64,000 bases of DNA, taken from positions 29,897,777-29,961,776 of the forward strand of contig CM055093.1 in NCBI GenBank assembly GCA_029204225.1, given 5' to 3'. Below are positions 1-11,639 of the stretch, piece after piece; the stretch's first letter is position 1, and the number at the start of each line of letters is the position of its first letter. The notes under the pieces are model-generated. The model searched no databases. It was not told where the DNA came from and worked only from the letters and a program-made list of their open reading frames with translations. Source of the DNA: Diphasiastrum complanatum (Eukaryota > Streptophyta > Lycopodiopsida > Lycopodiales > Lycopodiaceae). Made by a program: the position numbers and the translations under genes.

Positions 1-1680
1 CAATATTTTACACATCTATGCAGAAATTGTACTTCCTGAAAGTACAGTCATGCTTGGCCTCTATAGCATGTAAAAAGGAGCCTCAAAAATGTGTACTATG
101 AAGAAAGCAAATAGAAAGATGTGGAGTTTGCATGGTGTTATAGCATAGAGTTCAAAGACTCGAGTATGTGTCCACTCCGTACCATACAAAAATATGTCAT
201 GATGATGCAATGTTGAAGTGGATCACAATCTGTTGCAAAAACGTTCTGGAATGTTGGCAATCCGGAACGCAATTTTTTTTTTTTTGGGTGAAAGAAAGCC
301 TAAGGACCAAATTTTTTTCTTTTGATAGTTTAATTAGTTAGTATTAAATGAACTCAGAAATCATCAATGAATGCATCAGAAGAACAACATATTGATAAAC
401 TGGAACGAGGCAAAAATAACATTGCATAGAGGCTAGAGCCATATTGATCCGATTAATTATAGATAGAGATACTGCTGGCATTGTATAATGTACTCATATT
501 CTGTTGAGCACGTTGAGTTGACCCACATTTTTGTCACAAATTTTGAGATGGGTGCTTATGCTTCATAATTGTTGTCTATTTGTTGTCATTCATCGTTTCA
601 TTTCACATAATGCAGAAATAGAGATGTTCGATAAAGAATCACTTAATGGCCCAAAATTGGACCGCACTCCTTTGGAACTCCGAGCAAACTAGATAAGTGA
701 ATTGCTCTTGAAAACACCTTTAATCTGATACCCATATTGGCACCCAAATTTTTTTTGCATTCCGGGAAACCTTAACTGGATTTCCCAGATCACATTCAGG
801 AATGCATTCCGGATCGTGTTCTGGAATGGAACGTGCAACATTGTGCTAATGATAATCTCAACAATCAAAAGCGAATTTATCACTACATATCAACAACTTT
901 GATGAAGAGAAGCAAAGTGAATGGCTAGAATTAAGTAAAAATTATTGAAAGTAGATAAGTTAAGACCCACTTGTCTTGACCCCAAAATAAAGCGTCGCAA
1001 AAAGATGGCAAAACCAAGAGCATATAGCTGCAAACCAGATCTGGAGAAAACTAAGGTCATTAAGTAGATGAGCTGGTTAAAAAGTTAAACCACAAAATTA
1101 TCTTGCATGAATTGGATAACCTTGTGCTAGCAAAAAAGTAAAAAGTCTAGGATTGACATTCCCATGATTCAAGTACACGCAAATTTCTTCCTAATTGCTA
1201 TTAAGTGTTACTTGAACTTTTGTCCTTTGCAATGAATAAGGAACTTGTGAAATAATGCATTGACCAAAGAGAATTTCTAAACTGAGAAAAAAAGGTGATA
1301 GGTGGTTTCATCTTCCCTTGAGTAGATAAGGACACACTTTCTTAGGATGGGATGCCCGATTGCTTTCACAAGGGATGAGCTTGAGTGAGATTTGGTAAAA
1401 AAAATCCTGGGAGAAGGAAGGTGATCTCTATAAGAATTTTCCAAATTTTTTCTTACAAGGAAAAATTTAAAGTTAGGGAGAGGGAATGTTACTTCCAATT
1501 GTCAGAAATTACAATCCTAATGCATTTTGTACTCGAGACCTCCACAAGACTTATTGTTTGATGTATGTCATTCTACCTCTTGATTTCTCACATGGTATTA
1601 GGTCGTATTATTAATTGTCGACAATAATCATCAAATAGCATTATAGTTTGATCTTTCCAATATGCAATGGAAGGATTGTC
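1..1680. other. Non-coding, no gene recognised
   Basis: AT-rich sequence with only short chance open frames. Two stretches rich in TTCTGGAATG / GGAATGCATTCC words (about 240-275 and 760-835) resemble each other in opposite orientation and could be ends of a small decayed element, but I cannot define boundaries. No protein similarity recognised on either strand. Confidence 0.5.
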
Positions 1681-1689
1681 ATTTTTGGA

Positions 1690-3482
1690 TATAACACTAA
1701 TTGAAATTTTCAAAGGGGGGGATTTCCAGACGTGGAAATTCATAGTGAAGATGAGATTGTTTCAAAAAATTTGTGGGATGTAGTTGATGGCACATATGCC
1801 ACTCCACCACATGATCCATATCTCATTTTCAATTGGAAATTGAGACATGGCAAAGCTCTTATTTGATCATGTTGAATCTCAAGAATTCAAAGATCTATCA
1901 TGTCATTGGTTGTAGTTTCTCAAAGAATCTAGGAATACACTCAATGTTACAACTAGATTGTACTTTCTAGCCAAGTTTTTCTCAAGCAAAATGTCAAAAT
2001 CTACATCCATCATTGATCATGTTAATCACATTAAATCATTGTTGGGTCAATTACTACCATTTGATCTCCTATTTTAAACAACAATGTTGTATTGACTCTT
2101 CTATCAAGCATATTTATATCTTATAACCATGTGGTCATGCTTGTCACAATGTAGCCTACGTTAACCTTAAAGTAAGTCACTTCAGTTAGTTTTCAAGAAT
2201 AATTTCGAAAGAAGTTCAATGATGTCAACAACTTTGACAAATCTATTGCACTTTTTTAAAAAAAAATAGAAGAAGAAGAAGAAGAAGGTGTCAACAACTC
2301 ATGTCTTTCTCAAGATGAGCAACAACAACATAATCAACAAGGATGATAAATTTAGAAAAAGCTATTTCGCAAGTATTATAAATGAAGGAGACATGACATC
2401 AAAGAATGCATAACAACAATTTATGGTTGAGTATAGCAACTCACCATATTCTTGTTGCTAGTATCTTGATTCTAGAGAAACACGACACATGATATCATTT
2501 TGTGAATGACTCAAAAAGTTTTTTTATTCAATTTGCTGACTCCAATACACACAAGGTTGAGAGACAAGGAGTACTACAATTTTCAAGATGGTACTTCAAG
2601 ACTCATCTATGATGTTTTGTATATTTCTAATCTAACCAAGAATCTATTATCAATCAGCTGAATAAAAAAATTGGCACTATACAAAAGACATCATTCATAA
2701 TTAAATGAGCCATTTTATTAAGAGGTCTAATATAAATCTAAAATGTTGAATGAGCATGAAAGATAATGATACTAAATTACATCAATGCTCTCAATAATAA
2801 GATGACATAGTGAAGTAAAATGGTAATGCAAGATTATGTTAACGCTCGCAATTTTACACTCTTCAACAAAGGCAATTAAACCATCTATGTTCTTATAGGT
2901 GTTGTTTGCAAAAAGTTAACAATATACAAGATTAATGTCTCGTATTATCAAATTCCAATCTTTTTAAAAACTCTAGGTAGGGGCACTAGCAATTGTGACT
3001 AATGTTCATCATCATTGAACCTTGTTGGCAAATGTTATAGCACACGATTTTGAAATTTACCAGATGCATAACCAAGTTGCTTTCTTGAGTGGTTTTTATC
3101 AAGAATATATCTGCATGTATTATCTTGAAGGTTTTGTTTTGGAGGGCCACAAACATCAACTATGTAAGTTGCACAAAGCTCTTTCTCAAACAAGGTCCAA
3201 TGCTTGCTTTCAAATGATAAATGATTATCTTTTACAATGTACCTTCACTCCTAGTGCAACATATTCAAATGTATATATCAAGCATGATGTTCCACATTTT
3301 GTTGTTATTGACTTATGCATTGATAATGCACTCTTGTTTAGCAATAACATTGATCTATTGAGAAACTAGATTAAGCCTTTCCAAAGAATTTGATGTGACT
3401 AATCTTGGACCAGTTCAATATATTCTTGGTATTCAAGTTTTTCAAGACAAACCCAACAAGCTGATGTTGACATATTCTATAG
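1690..3482 (+). pseudogene. Highly degenerate Ty1/copia polyprotein relic
   Basis: A gag-like start is visible near 1,715 (a FQTWKF-type opening followed by ...IIDHVNHIKSLLGQL). Fragments of the protease/linker region lie around 2,440-2,700. The end of a reverse transcriptase lies at 3,300-3,482 (LCIDNALLFSNNIDLL, then NLGPVQYILGIQVF in another frame). Numerous stops and frameshifts interrupt every domain, and the integrase is essentially missing. The domain order fits copia (GAG-PR-IN-RT-RH). It is an old relic with no coding capacity; neither LTR was identified. The 115-codon open frame at 3,022-3,369 is just the least-damaged part of this relic. Confidence 0.6.
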
Positions 3483-5500
3483 ATGTTTACTGATTCTTCT
3501 TCTTGGAATCTGTTATAGTTTGGCACGTCTTTGTCTTGTTTCAGTTATGCCTGTTATCAAGCTCTATGGGCTTCCTTAGCAATTACAATTTCCTGTACAT
3601 TGTCCAGATCAAGTAGAAAAGGCCGAGTGTGTAGTATTGTCACGCCTGTCAGAGGACGCTCGGATAGGTCACTCTTGAACTTCACTCACATGAATTTACT
3701 ACTAAACATGCAAGCCAAGATGTGTCAGCTTGTTACTCGGTTGAACACCAATGGATTCCTACCAATTAATTGCTACAAAATGGAATGAGCAAATTCTTGC
3801 AAATGGAAACTAATCTAAACATGCATTCAAACACAAACAAGAATTAGAAAACTAAATGGACAACATCCCAAATGTTCAAGACTCAAGAAACACACATTTC
3901 TTGATTCTTGGACATTCTTAGAACATCAAGAACTAGGATGTCAATGGATATGCAAAGTCTCAATCACATTCCTAGCCTATATAGTTTACTTGAATGCTTG
4001 AATCCTATACAAAAACAGGAATGAATAGCAAGAACTAATCCACAATTGATCTCTTCCACATTACATAAAGAAAGAAAACAAGAAAACTAAATCAACTCCA
4101 CAACCACACATGAAGGATGGAAGGTTATGATCATAAGAGTGTCACTCAAGAGAACAATCATGATCAAGGAGCTTAATGTTGTACCAAAACGCGTGGAGGC
4201 TCTTCTCACTAATCACAAAGAGTAGATACAATGCGTAGAAAGCTCCCTCATAGAAGAAGGGATTTCTAAATAAGCAAGAGAGTTGCTTAAGTGGAGCCCA
4301 AGTGGCAATTCCACAATTACATACAAGTGGAATTATTCTCTCCACTAGAGGTCACCATCAAAAGGTGGCTCACTCTACTTTTTAAGAGGGGTCTACTTAC
4401 ATTTATTTCAAATGCCTAGAAATTTACTAGCTCCTACATGGTCATTCCATCTCTTGGAAATACTATCTCAATTAATTTTGGACTTTTTGATTTATTTTGA
4501 GCTATTTTCTACATATGGTACCAAAAGAGCCAGATAAGAAAAACAATAAAAAAATTACTAATTGTTGAAGCAGATTTTTCTCGAGTTCGAATCTCATTTC
4601 AATACAACTATAAGCCAAACAAGACAAATTTGATTCTAAGGGCACAATTTAGTTTCTAATATTTATTGATGATTTTTTCCAATAGCTATGAGCACCTAAT
4701 ATAATTGTAAATTCAAAATAAATCTGGTTCTCGAGTATCGTATACATTGAGCTTATAATTCAGATGAAGTTAGCATTCCAATTGTTAGACTAAGGGGGTT
4801 GTGGTGGATGTTTTTGGGAAATAAAATACAATCATGTCTAAAATTAGTGTCGATCCAAATATCATAGACAACTTTTCATATGTTTAAAATTTTAACATTG
4901 ATATTTAAATATGAACCACTTTTAGTGTCATTTGCCACTAAAAGTGGTTCATATCTATAATTAATGGTCTTGGGCCAAGCCCTACATAGTCAAGAGACCA
5001 TTACAAAAGATGCACAACTTTGGTGCAATTCTAGATAGTGTAGAAGTTTAACCTTTTATAATAGTAAACTATTTGATATTCTATAGGTTGAGAATTAGAA
5101 ACTATTTCCAAACTTTAGAATTTCTAAAAGCCGTTAAACTTTCTACATCATGATTCTTCATGGTCTTACAATAAACATGCCATGGAATAGGACTTACTTA
5201 TAGGGTGACATGCCCACAACCTAGCATACAAAAAAGTCAATTTTCTACAAAATTGCCGAGCTGACAGCCATCGTCTGATCAGAAGCGAAGGAGTCATAGA
5301 CGTCCGTATTCTGATCAGAGTGTGTAAATAAGCGCAATCAAACAACGATAAAGTGCATTCAATCACAACAAGCATTCATCTATGTTATACACAGATAGAA
5401 AAGCATGTTGCTGCTATATTATACTGAAGAACTCGCGATATCATACTGCTCTTTCAATCTATTTCAGAACTAAACTTTATATTGAATCAATTTTTTAGTA
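3483..5500. other. Non-coding; one strong hairpin
   Basis: No convincing protein-coding signal on either strand. The stretch around 3,800-4,450 has the composition of decayed LTR sequence but no match I could align. The only defined structure is the perfect hairpin listed separately at 4,909-4,954. Confidence 0.4.
4909..4954. repeat. Perfect 19-bp inverted repeat with 8-nt loop
   Basis: Left arm 4,909-4,927 and right arm 4,936-4,954 are exact reverse complements, separated by TCATTTGC. Read outward from the loop each arm begins CACTAAAAGTGG, which resembles the CACTA terminus of En/Spm elements, as if two ends sat head to head. The perfect pairing in an otherwise decayed neighbourhood suggests recent origin. 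Confidence 0.75.
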
Positions 5501-5740
5501 ATACCACACACAAACCATTTCTAATCTCTTCGGTAGACTGTACTCTCGTTTTTGTGAGTATGAATTGATTTTTAAGATCCTGTTGGACAGTTAGAACACT
5601 TAAACCTGTGATTATATTTAGCATAAGCTTTCTATTAGACTGTTTTAGCATCTAGTAGTTGATTGTAATGGGAGAGCTGTTCCGCAATATTCCTGCTCTC
5701 TTCTCCATTCACGTTCTTCTATCTCCCTTGCCCCATCAGA

Positions 5741-5754
5741 TTGGTATTAGAGCG
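5741..5754 (+). other. Copia primer binding site
   Basis: TTGGTATTAGAGCG resembles the plant copia PBS TGGTATCAGAGC, complementary to the 3' end of initiator tRNA-Met, with one C-to-T change. It follows CA-rich sequence that would be the end of a 5' LTR and precedes the gag start of the element that continues at 8.6 kb. Confidence 0.6.
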
Positions 5755-5806
5755 TAGCTCATATAAACTGAGAGATTAAGTGTGTTCTATTTGTATTACT
5801 GTTAGT

Positions 5807-6047
5807 ATGTCTCATATAGGTAGCTCTTCGTCTTCATCATCCAGCGAAGCTAGAATTGTGAAGAATAAAAAGCTATCCAACTTGTCTATAAAGGTTGATG
5901 AGGAAAATCATCTTGCTTCTGCATTTACAAGTTGTAAATATCATTTTCTAGCATGTACAAACTCGAGCTGCATGACATGCAGAATGTCTAGATGGTCATA
6001 TTTCACTTTGTTCCATTGTATATATCAAAGGTATGTGAATAGATTTG
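5807..6047 (+). pseudogene. Copia gag, 5' part, interrupted
   Basis: An ATG at 5,807 opens a frame beginning MSHIGSSSSSSSSEARIVKN, continuing in a gag-like (UBN2-type) N terminus. Its last about 190 bp are repeated at 8,592-8,783, where gag resumes and runs on into the zinc-knuckle region. So this is the 5' end of the copia element whose body is at 8,592-10,051, separated from it by a 2.5 kb insert. Internal stops make it non-functional. Confidence 0.55.
5856..6047 (+). repeat. 190-bp direct repeat, left copy
   Basis: Starts GTGAAGAATAAAAAGCTATC and matches 8,592-8,783 with about ten substitutions. The pair brackets an unrelated copia fragment and a 281-codon open frame. It is far too long for a target-site duplication and points to a recombination or repair duplication. 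Confidence 0.85.
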
Positions 6048-6106
6048 GGCGAGTTTGAGTTAGGTAGGTCTAGATTTGATGACATGCAAAACCAGTTAGT
6101 GTGCAT

Positions 6107-6161
6107 GCATGCAACATGCAATCACTGCATGCAACATGCAATCACTGCATGCAACATGCAA
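6107..6161 (+). repeat. 20-bp tandem repeat rich in CATGCA
   Basis: Unit GCATGCAACATGCAATCACT occurs 2.75 times. The surrounding 6,080-6,260 holds further CATGCA/ACATGC words, a motif known in plants as the RY element bound by B3 factors. There is no functional gene nearby for it to control, so the resemblance may be incidental. Confidence 0.8.
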
Positions 6162-6271
6162 GTCAGTATACATGTTCTACACATGTCCATGTCATCTATG
6201 GAAGTTACATGCAAGACATGCAAACACTATTTGACACATGCATGTAGTTTTGTACATATCTAGTTGAGAAT

Positions 6272-7287
6272 TTGACATTTGGACCTGATGAGATGTTGAG
6301 AGAAATAAGTTCATGCACCTCAGCCATGGAGACTTGGGAAACTCTTAAGTCCATTCCTGAAGCAAAGATCAAGTCAAGAGGGAGGAGCAAGAACAGTTTT
6401 TCTCAAGCCTTCGCCAAGGGCAAAGCAAAGAACAAAGACTATGGAGGAGTAGAAGATGATTCAACTCATTCTTCTAACTTCAAGAAGAATACTCAAGAAG
6501 ATCAAGCCAATTTTATCATAGAAGACTCACATGCAAGTTGTGGAGAGGCATCTCTCATGATGTCTAGTTTCTCCTCTTTACCCTTTAATGATGTATCTTG
6601 GTATATTGATCGTGGTGCTACATCACACATGAGTTGCACCAAAGATTCTTTTGATTCTACTGAATCTGTTCTAGATCCTAAGACACAATATACACTGCAG
6701 TTGGTGATGCATGTACAATTGAAGGAGTTGGAATTTGTTCCTTGAAACTTGTATCTTCTATGAATTTTACACTTTCCAATGTACTTTATGTTCCTAATCT
6801 CACAAAGAATGTGATTAGTGTTGGAAAGTTATTTGATGATGGTTTTGAAGTGGATTTCAATGTCAATAGTTGTTTCATAAAGAAAGAGGATAAGATCCTT
6901 GCAAGTGGATCTAGATATGGAGGCACTTTCAAGCTAGATGTGCATGAAAATGCAAGTACATGTGATGTTGCATTGATGACTTATGTTTCCAAGGAGGAGC
7001 TATGGCATAGGAGGTTGCATGTTTCCAATTTCAGATCTATGCCTATTATAGTCAAGGAGATCAAGCCAAGAGTGGCTTATTCTATGGCAAAATCACATAT
7101 GGATCCATATTTGATGTCTTCTACCAAGACAAAGCATCCTATGGAGTTGGAACATTCGGATGTTCATCTTTCTTTATCAGTACGCAAGGAAGGTGTTTCT
7201 TGCTTTGCATGTGCTATTGATGGTTCCACAAGTTACATTTGGCTATGTCTTGTCTCTTCAAGTTTTATGGTGCATGTGTATGTTTGA
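6272..7287 (+). pseudogene. Copia fragment: gag tail, protease, integrase N-part
   Basis: The frame holds a Lys-rich gag tail, then a protease-like WYIDRGATSHMS, where the catalytic D-S/T-G has become D-R-G. After a frame change at about 6,742 comes LSNVLYVPNLTKNVISVGKL, the conserved PR-to-integrase stretch, and a damaged GAG-pre-integrase HxxxH region (LWHRRLHVSNF). The integrase core Asp motif HSDVH follows, then the frame ends. It belongs to the same copia lineage as the minus-strand relic at 12.1-13.7 kb (shared SLM-SSFSSxPF, CFIK+ED/KDEIL). It lies inside the 2.5 kb insert between the 190-bp direct repeats. Dead by missing catalytic residue, frameshift and truncation. Confidence 0.75.
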
Positions 7288-7344
7288 TCATGCAAAACTT
7301 TATGGAGTTATGGAGCTAATGGAAGGAGTGCACTATATGGAGTC

Positions 7345-8190
7345 TTGTTCAATTATAATCCTAAGGTTGTGTACCTTAGTGTTCTTGAAGATTATTGCTT
7401 TTCATGTGGTTTCTTGGAAGGAAAGAAGGATGGAGATCCTAGTCTATGGATCATGGTTGGATGCTTATCCACCAAGGAAGGCTACATAGCCTTTACACTC
7501 TCTATCTCGAAAGTGTTTGAGCATGGAGAAGTTGTTTATTTTGAAGATCTATTTTCTATCTTGGAAGAGGCCGAGAGCACAGTATCTTATGATGCATACC
7601 AAGTCATTGTTATGGTGAGTAATCAAGTTGTGATGGGGTCGAGGTTTGAGGAGGAGTATCCTCAACATGCATGTCCAAGAAGATCTTCATTATTGTACAA
7701 GGCCGAGTCCTTGTTGATCTTATTTCATGGAAAAGAAAGGATAAGTGAAGGTGGTATTCATTCTATTCTACTCACCTATAGTTCTCTTTCTTTTATTGAT
7801 GATGTACCTTGCTTAGTTGAGATTTGCTTATCTCAGAGATCAAGTAAGTCTATTCTAGTTTTGAATGAAGTCTTTAGTTTGGAATTAATTCTTGTCATTG
7901 GTGACTTGATTATTTTTCCAAAACATCTAGAAAGCAAGATATTGTATCATCATTTGTATGCTCTTAAATTGAGTAAGAGCAAGTATGAGTTTAGTATTCA
8001 TAGTTTGAAAAAAGGAGTTTTTTCATGTTTTGAGACATATTGTAAATTTCTTTTGAGAGTAAATGAAACATCCAATGAGGACACTTACATCCTTGAGAAA
8101 GTATTTAGCCTCAATTTGATCAAGTTAGAGTATGGTTTAAGATTAGATCCATTTTGGATAGAGTTCATAGTGTTTGGACTAATGAATTAG
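7345..8190 (+). CDS. Unrecognised 281-codon open frame inside retroelement insert
   Basis: This open frame follows directly on the broken copia integrase and has no motif I recognise. The protein is hydrophobic and Leu/Ser-rich, without clear membrane helices, zinc ligands or catalytic signatures. Copia has no domain of this kind between integrase and RT. It may be downstream sequence captured by the element, a second unrelated insertion, or a chance open frame; a run this long in AT-rich DNA is mildly unlikely by chance. It ends 400 bp before the right-hand 190-bp repeat. I do not assign a function. Confidence 0.25.
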   Translation: MFNYNPKVVYLSVLEDYCFSCGFLEGKKDGDPSLWIMVGCLSTKEGYIAFTLSISKVFEHGEVVYFEDLFSILEEAESTVSYDAYQVIVMVSNQVVMGSRFEEEYPQHACPRRSSLLYKAESLLILFHGKERISEGGIHSILLTYSSLSFIDDVPCLVEICLSQRSSKSILVLNEVFSLELILVIGDLIIFPKHLESKILYHHLYALKLSKSKYEFSIHSLKKGVFSCFETYCKFLLRVNETSNEDTYILEKVFSLNLIKLEYGLRLDPFWIEFIVFGLMN

Positions 8191-8591
8191 CCAATGTGCT
8201 TAATCTTGAATATTGCTCAAGGTATTATCTTGATCTATTTGATCTTTGTGGTCATTATGAGGCTTGGAGGCCTCAGATTTTTCAGATTTTGGTGCAGCCT
8301 ACTTCATGCATGTGGGCTTTGCAATCCCAGGATCGACATCAGACATGGAGGTGGCACATTGGCATAGTAGCAGATTGGGGGAATATTTTTCAAAGGCATT
8401 TGGAAAAGATTTCTGTCAAAGAGATCTTATCATGGTTATGGTAAGGGTGCTGCTATGATGGATTCTTTGTTCATCTTCAAGTCAAATTCAAAGCAAAGAA
8501 TCCACAAACAAAAAGTTTCTTCATCAACAATTTGACCAACCTTGGAGGATTTTCAAGTTCAAGTGATCAAGCCAAGTTGATAACTTTTTTG

Positions 8592-8783
8592 TGAAGAATA
8601 AAAAGCTATCCAACTTGTCTATAGGGGTTGATGAGGAAAATCATCTTGCTTGTGCATTTACAAGTTGTACATATCATTTTTAAGCATGTCCAAACTCGAG
8701 CTAAATGACATGCACAATGTCTAGATGTTCATATTTCACTTTGTTCCATTGTATATATCAAAGGTATGTGAATAGATTTGGAT
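8592..8783 (+). repeat. 190-bp direct repeat, right copy
   Basis: Mate of 5,856-6,047. Here the copia gag reading continues uninterrupted downstream (…VNRFGLHLRRKFF), so this copy is the one in its native context. Confidence 0.85.
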
Positions 8784-10051
8784 TACATCTTAGAAGGAAG
8801 TTCTTTATTCTTAGCATGTCTGATTCTACTGCCATCACTTCTCACATCAACAACTTCAAGTCTTTATTGGATCAGTTATCAACTGTAGGATGTTCTATTC
8901 AAGATAATGATGTCGTTATGACCTTGCTTTCTTCTTTTCCAAAGTCATATGAGCACTTTGTGGTAATGATCTCCACACAACCCGACCTCACTCTTCAAAA
9001 GGTGATTAGTCACCTACTTCAAGAAGAAATACGGAGAAAGACTAGCAACCTATCTATCAAAGACAAATCCATGGCTCTATACACCAAGAAGAAAGACTAC
9101 TCCAAGGGCAAGAATCAAGTATAGCAGCAATAGCAGAAGCCTCATACTCAAGGTGAGAATAGTGGATCATAAAAGAAGCATTTCTGTAGTTATTGCAAGA
9201 GAGCCAATCATGACATCAAGGAATGTCGTATCCGGATCTACAATGAGGTGAAGAAGCAACAACAGTAGCAGCCAGACTCCTCCAACATGGCAGAATTCAA
9301 GAAGAAAGATACACATTTGTTAATGGCTTACAACAACAGCGATGAAGATTGTGATAGCTGGTACTCAGACAGCAGCGCTACCCAACACATGACCTCTTGC
9401 AAGGAATGGTTTATCGAATATGCAGCTTACAACAGAGATCAATTCATCTACCTTGGAGATTCAAGCACCATATGCGTTGAAGCCAAAGGAACAGTCAAGA
9501 TCACATTCAACAAAAATCTATCTATTTGTGTTCCCAATGTCTTTCATGCTCCTCAGCTATCAAAGAACCTATTATCAATCTCTAAGATAACTGATGAGGG
9601 CTACACTGCTACTTTCTCATCTGAGCAATGTACAATATCCAAAGAAGATACTACTCTGACTATATGCACTAGAGTTGAAATTCTTTACCTACTCTCTGAT
9701 TCAATTGCATTAGCTATCATCTCTCATGAAAATGTAAACAATAATGCTATTTTGTGGCATAGTCGATTTGGACGCGTGAATACAAGATCACTTTTCTATA
9801 TGCGTTGTAATAACTTAGTTGATGGATTGTATCTCCCTTCTTCATTAGATAGAAAATATTTCTTTTGTGAATCATGCGTCTATGGCAAACACTCTAGAAG
9901 AAAGTTTCCCAAATCATATTCCATCAAAACAAAGCATGTATTGGATCTTGTACATATCAATCTTTGTGGTCCAATGCCAACTTCGTCCTTAGGAGATGCA
10001 ATCTATTTCATCACTTTAATAGATAATTATTTTATGCTATTGTTTTATTAA
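8784..10051 (+). pseudogene. Copia gag-protease-integrase (truncated)
   Basis: Gag runs from about 8,784 with the conserved ...HINNFKSLLDQL and FPKSYEHFV blocks. A zinc knuckle (CSYCKRANHDIKEC, CX2CX4HX4C) lies near 9,187, beyond one stop. The frame at 9,287-10,051 holds a protease-like SWYSDSSATQHM (D-S-S), the LSKNLLSISKI block, the integrase HHCC zinc region (LWHSRFGRVN…CESCVYGKHSR) and the first integrase Asp in LVHINLCGPMP, where the expected D is N. It then breaks off in the integrase core at about 10,050. RT, RNase H and the 3' LTR are absent. The PBS at 5,741 and gag start at 5,807 belong to it. Confidence 0.75.
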
Positions 10052-10079
10052 CTAATCATTGTTTGTTTTGTGACTTTAG

Positions 10080-10396
10080 ATTAATGATTTCAGAAGGCCT
10101 TTTACGAAAGCCGAATACAAGATTGGGTATCAACAAGGATACTCGGCTTTGGTGAATCACATAAAAGAAAAAGAGATATTGCCATTGGTAAGAATTAGTT
10201 TTTTATTGATTTTTGTGCTTTAGAATTACTAAATCTAAAAGGTGTTTAATCTAATGCTTGTATTTTTTGAATTTTGTAGAGAGGATCCACATCAAGCGCA
10301 CCAAACGGAGAGGCCGATGATGAAAATGTTCCATTGGATCAAGGGGAGGAAGAGGAAGAGGAAGATGAAGATGCAAATTTCATTGAAGATAATTAA
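10080..10396 (+). pseudogene. Two-exon 3' gene fragment with acidic tail
   Basis: Two coding stretches join cleanly in phase 0. Exon 1, 10,080-10,187, is preceded by TGACTTTAG and ends before GTAAGA. Exon 2, 10,280-10,396, is preceded by ATTTTGTAG. Exon 1 reads ...FTKAEYKIGYQQGYSALV and exon 2 ends in an acidic tail (…QGEEEEEEDEDANFIEDN, stop). It sits exactly where the copia integrase breaks off, so it probably arrived with another insertion. I do not recognise the protein; the acidic C terminus recalls chromatin- or RNA-binding proteins but proves nothing. No promoter or 5' exons were found, so I regard it as a fragment. Confidence 0.45.
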
Positions 10397-10399
10397 GTA

Positions 10400-10990
10400 T
10401 CTATTTAGTTTATTATGTAATGTGATAGATAAGTTGGGGCTTTTGATATCCCAATCTCGAATCTATGTACTCTTTTTTTATCATAAATATAAAAGTTTTT
10501 TGTAATTTTGTACATGATTGTCTTTGTATCAATTTTGAATATGATTGTCTTTGATATCAAACAATTAATGAATCAAACAAACAATGATTTATTTATGAGC
10601 GTATGGAAACATACCTTATTGTCTCCCTTGATGATTGTTGATACTTGTGATTGATCTTCTTTTGATGGCCTATCAACATCAACACCAACATGCAATAGTT
10701 AGTAAGTTAAGTAATGTATTAATTACAAATTAGAAAAACAAATGTAACATTCTCTATCATACAATCTAAAAAAACATCAACTCACATTAATTACAATATG
10801 CATATTAGTTACAAAATGTTTTTCATAATCAATCTAAATCTAATAGATCCAACATATATTTAGCTTCAAACTAAATCTTAAATACATCTATGAATTACAA
10901 TCCTAAATGCACATAACTTCAAAACATTCACAATCCATAAGAAAGTTGTAATCACAAATTCAAATGTAACACTCATTATTATACACTCTT
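10400..10990. other. AT-rich, nothing recognised
   Basis: Strongly AT-rich sequence with repeated small words (tcaactcattaattac, ataca-atctaaaaaaacatcaactca). No coding signal on either strand. Confidence 0.5.
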
Positions 10991-11011
10991 TTGCATACAA
11001 TCTATGAAAAC

Positions 11012-11440
11012 ATCAACTCATTAGATAATGGAGGGGAATACACTTCAACTAAGCTCAAAGATTTTTTCATAACACATGGGATTAAGAGGGAGTACTCTAG
11101 TCCTAGGACTCCACAACAGAATGGAGTGGTCAAGAGGAAGAATACAACCCTTTGTGAATGTGCCAAGGAAATGAGGCTATATGCAAATCTTCCTAAGTCT
11201 TTTTGGGGGGAAGCTTTAGCATGTGCTAACTATCTTTGTAACAGGTGGACAAGTGCTTCCTTGGATGGTAAAACTCCTTTTGAGGTCCTTCATGGTAGAA
11301 GGCCGAGTGTCAACAAGCATTGTAAGATCTTTGATTTTACTTGTTTTGTCAACATCACTCTTGATGATAGAACTAAAGAAGATCCTTCATCAAAGAAGCG
11401 TGTGTTTGTTGGCTATAGTGAAGTAAGCAAAGTCTTCGAT
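11012..11440 (+). pseudogene. Copia integrase core fragment
   Basis: Contains the second and third integrase catalytic blocks: DNGGEYTSTKL (second Asp) and SPRTPQQNGVVKR (normally …GxAER, so the expected catalytic Glu is replaced). These are followed by the conserved SFWGEALACANYLCNRW and KKRVFVGYSE blocks. It closely resembles the related copia copies at 45.5 and 46.6-47.0 kb. The upstream and downstream parts of the element are missing; it ends in the minisatellite at 11.43 kb. Confidence 0.8.
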
Positions 11441-11625
11441 TCGATAGTTGCCTTCGATTTGATAGCTAGTCTTGATAGCTAGAGATTGTGATGGATTGCC
11501 TTCGATTAGATAGCTGATCTTGATAAATGAAGGTTGCGATGGCTTACTTTCGATAGTTGTCTTTGATTTGTCTTTGATTCGATAGTTGGTCTTGATGATT
11601 GAAGGCTATGATGGCTTATCAAGTA
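11430..11625 (+). repeat. Degenerate minisatellite (TTCGAT-rich)
   Basis: About four imperfect units of 45-55 bp built from CTTCGATTCGATAGTTGG, TCTTGATAGATGAAGG and TTGCGATGGCTTAC words. It starts within the last codons of the integrase fragment, so the array arose from or was inserted at its edge. Confidence 0.65.
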
Positions 11626-11639
11626 GACACTTGTTGATG

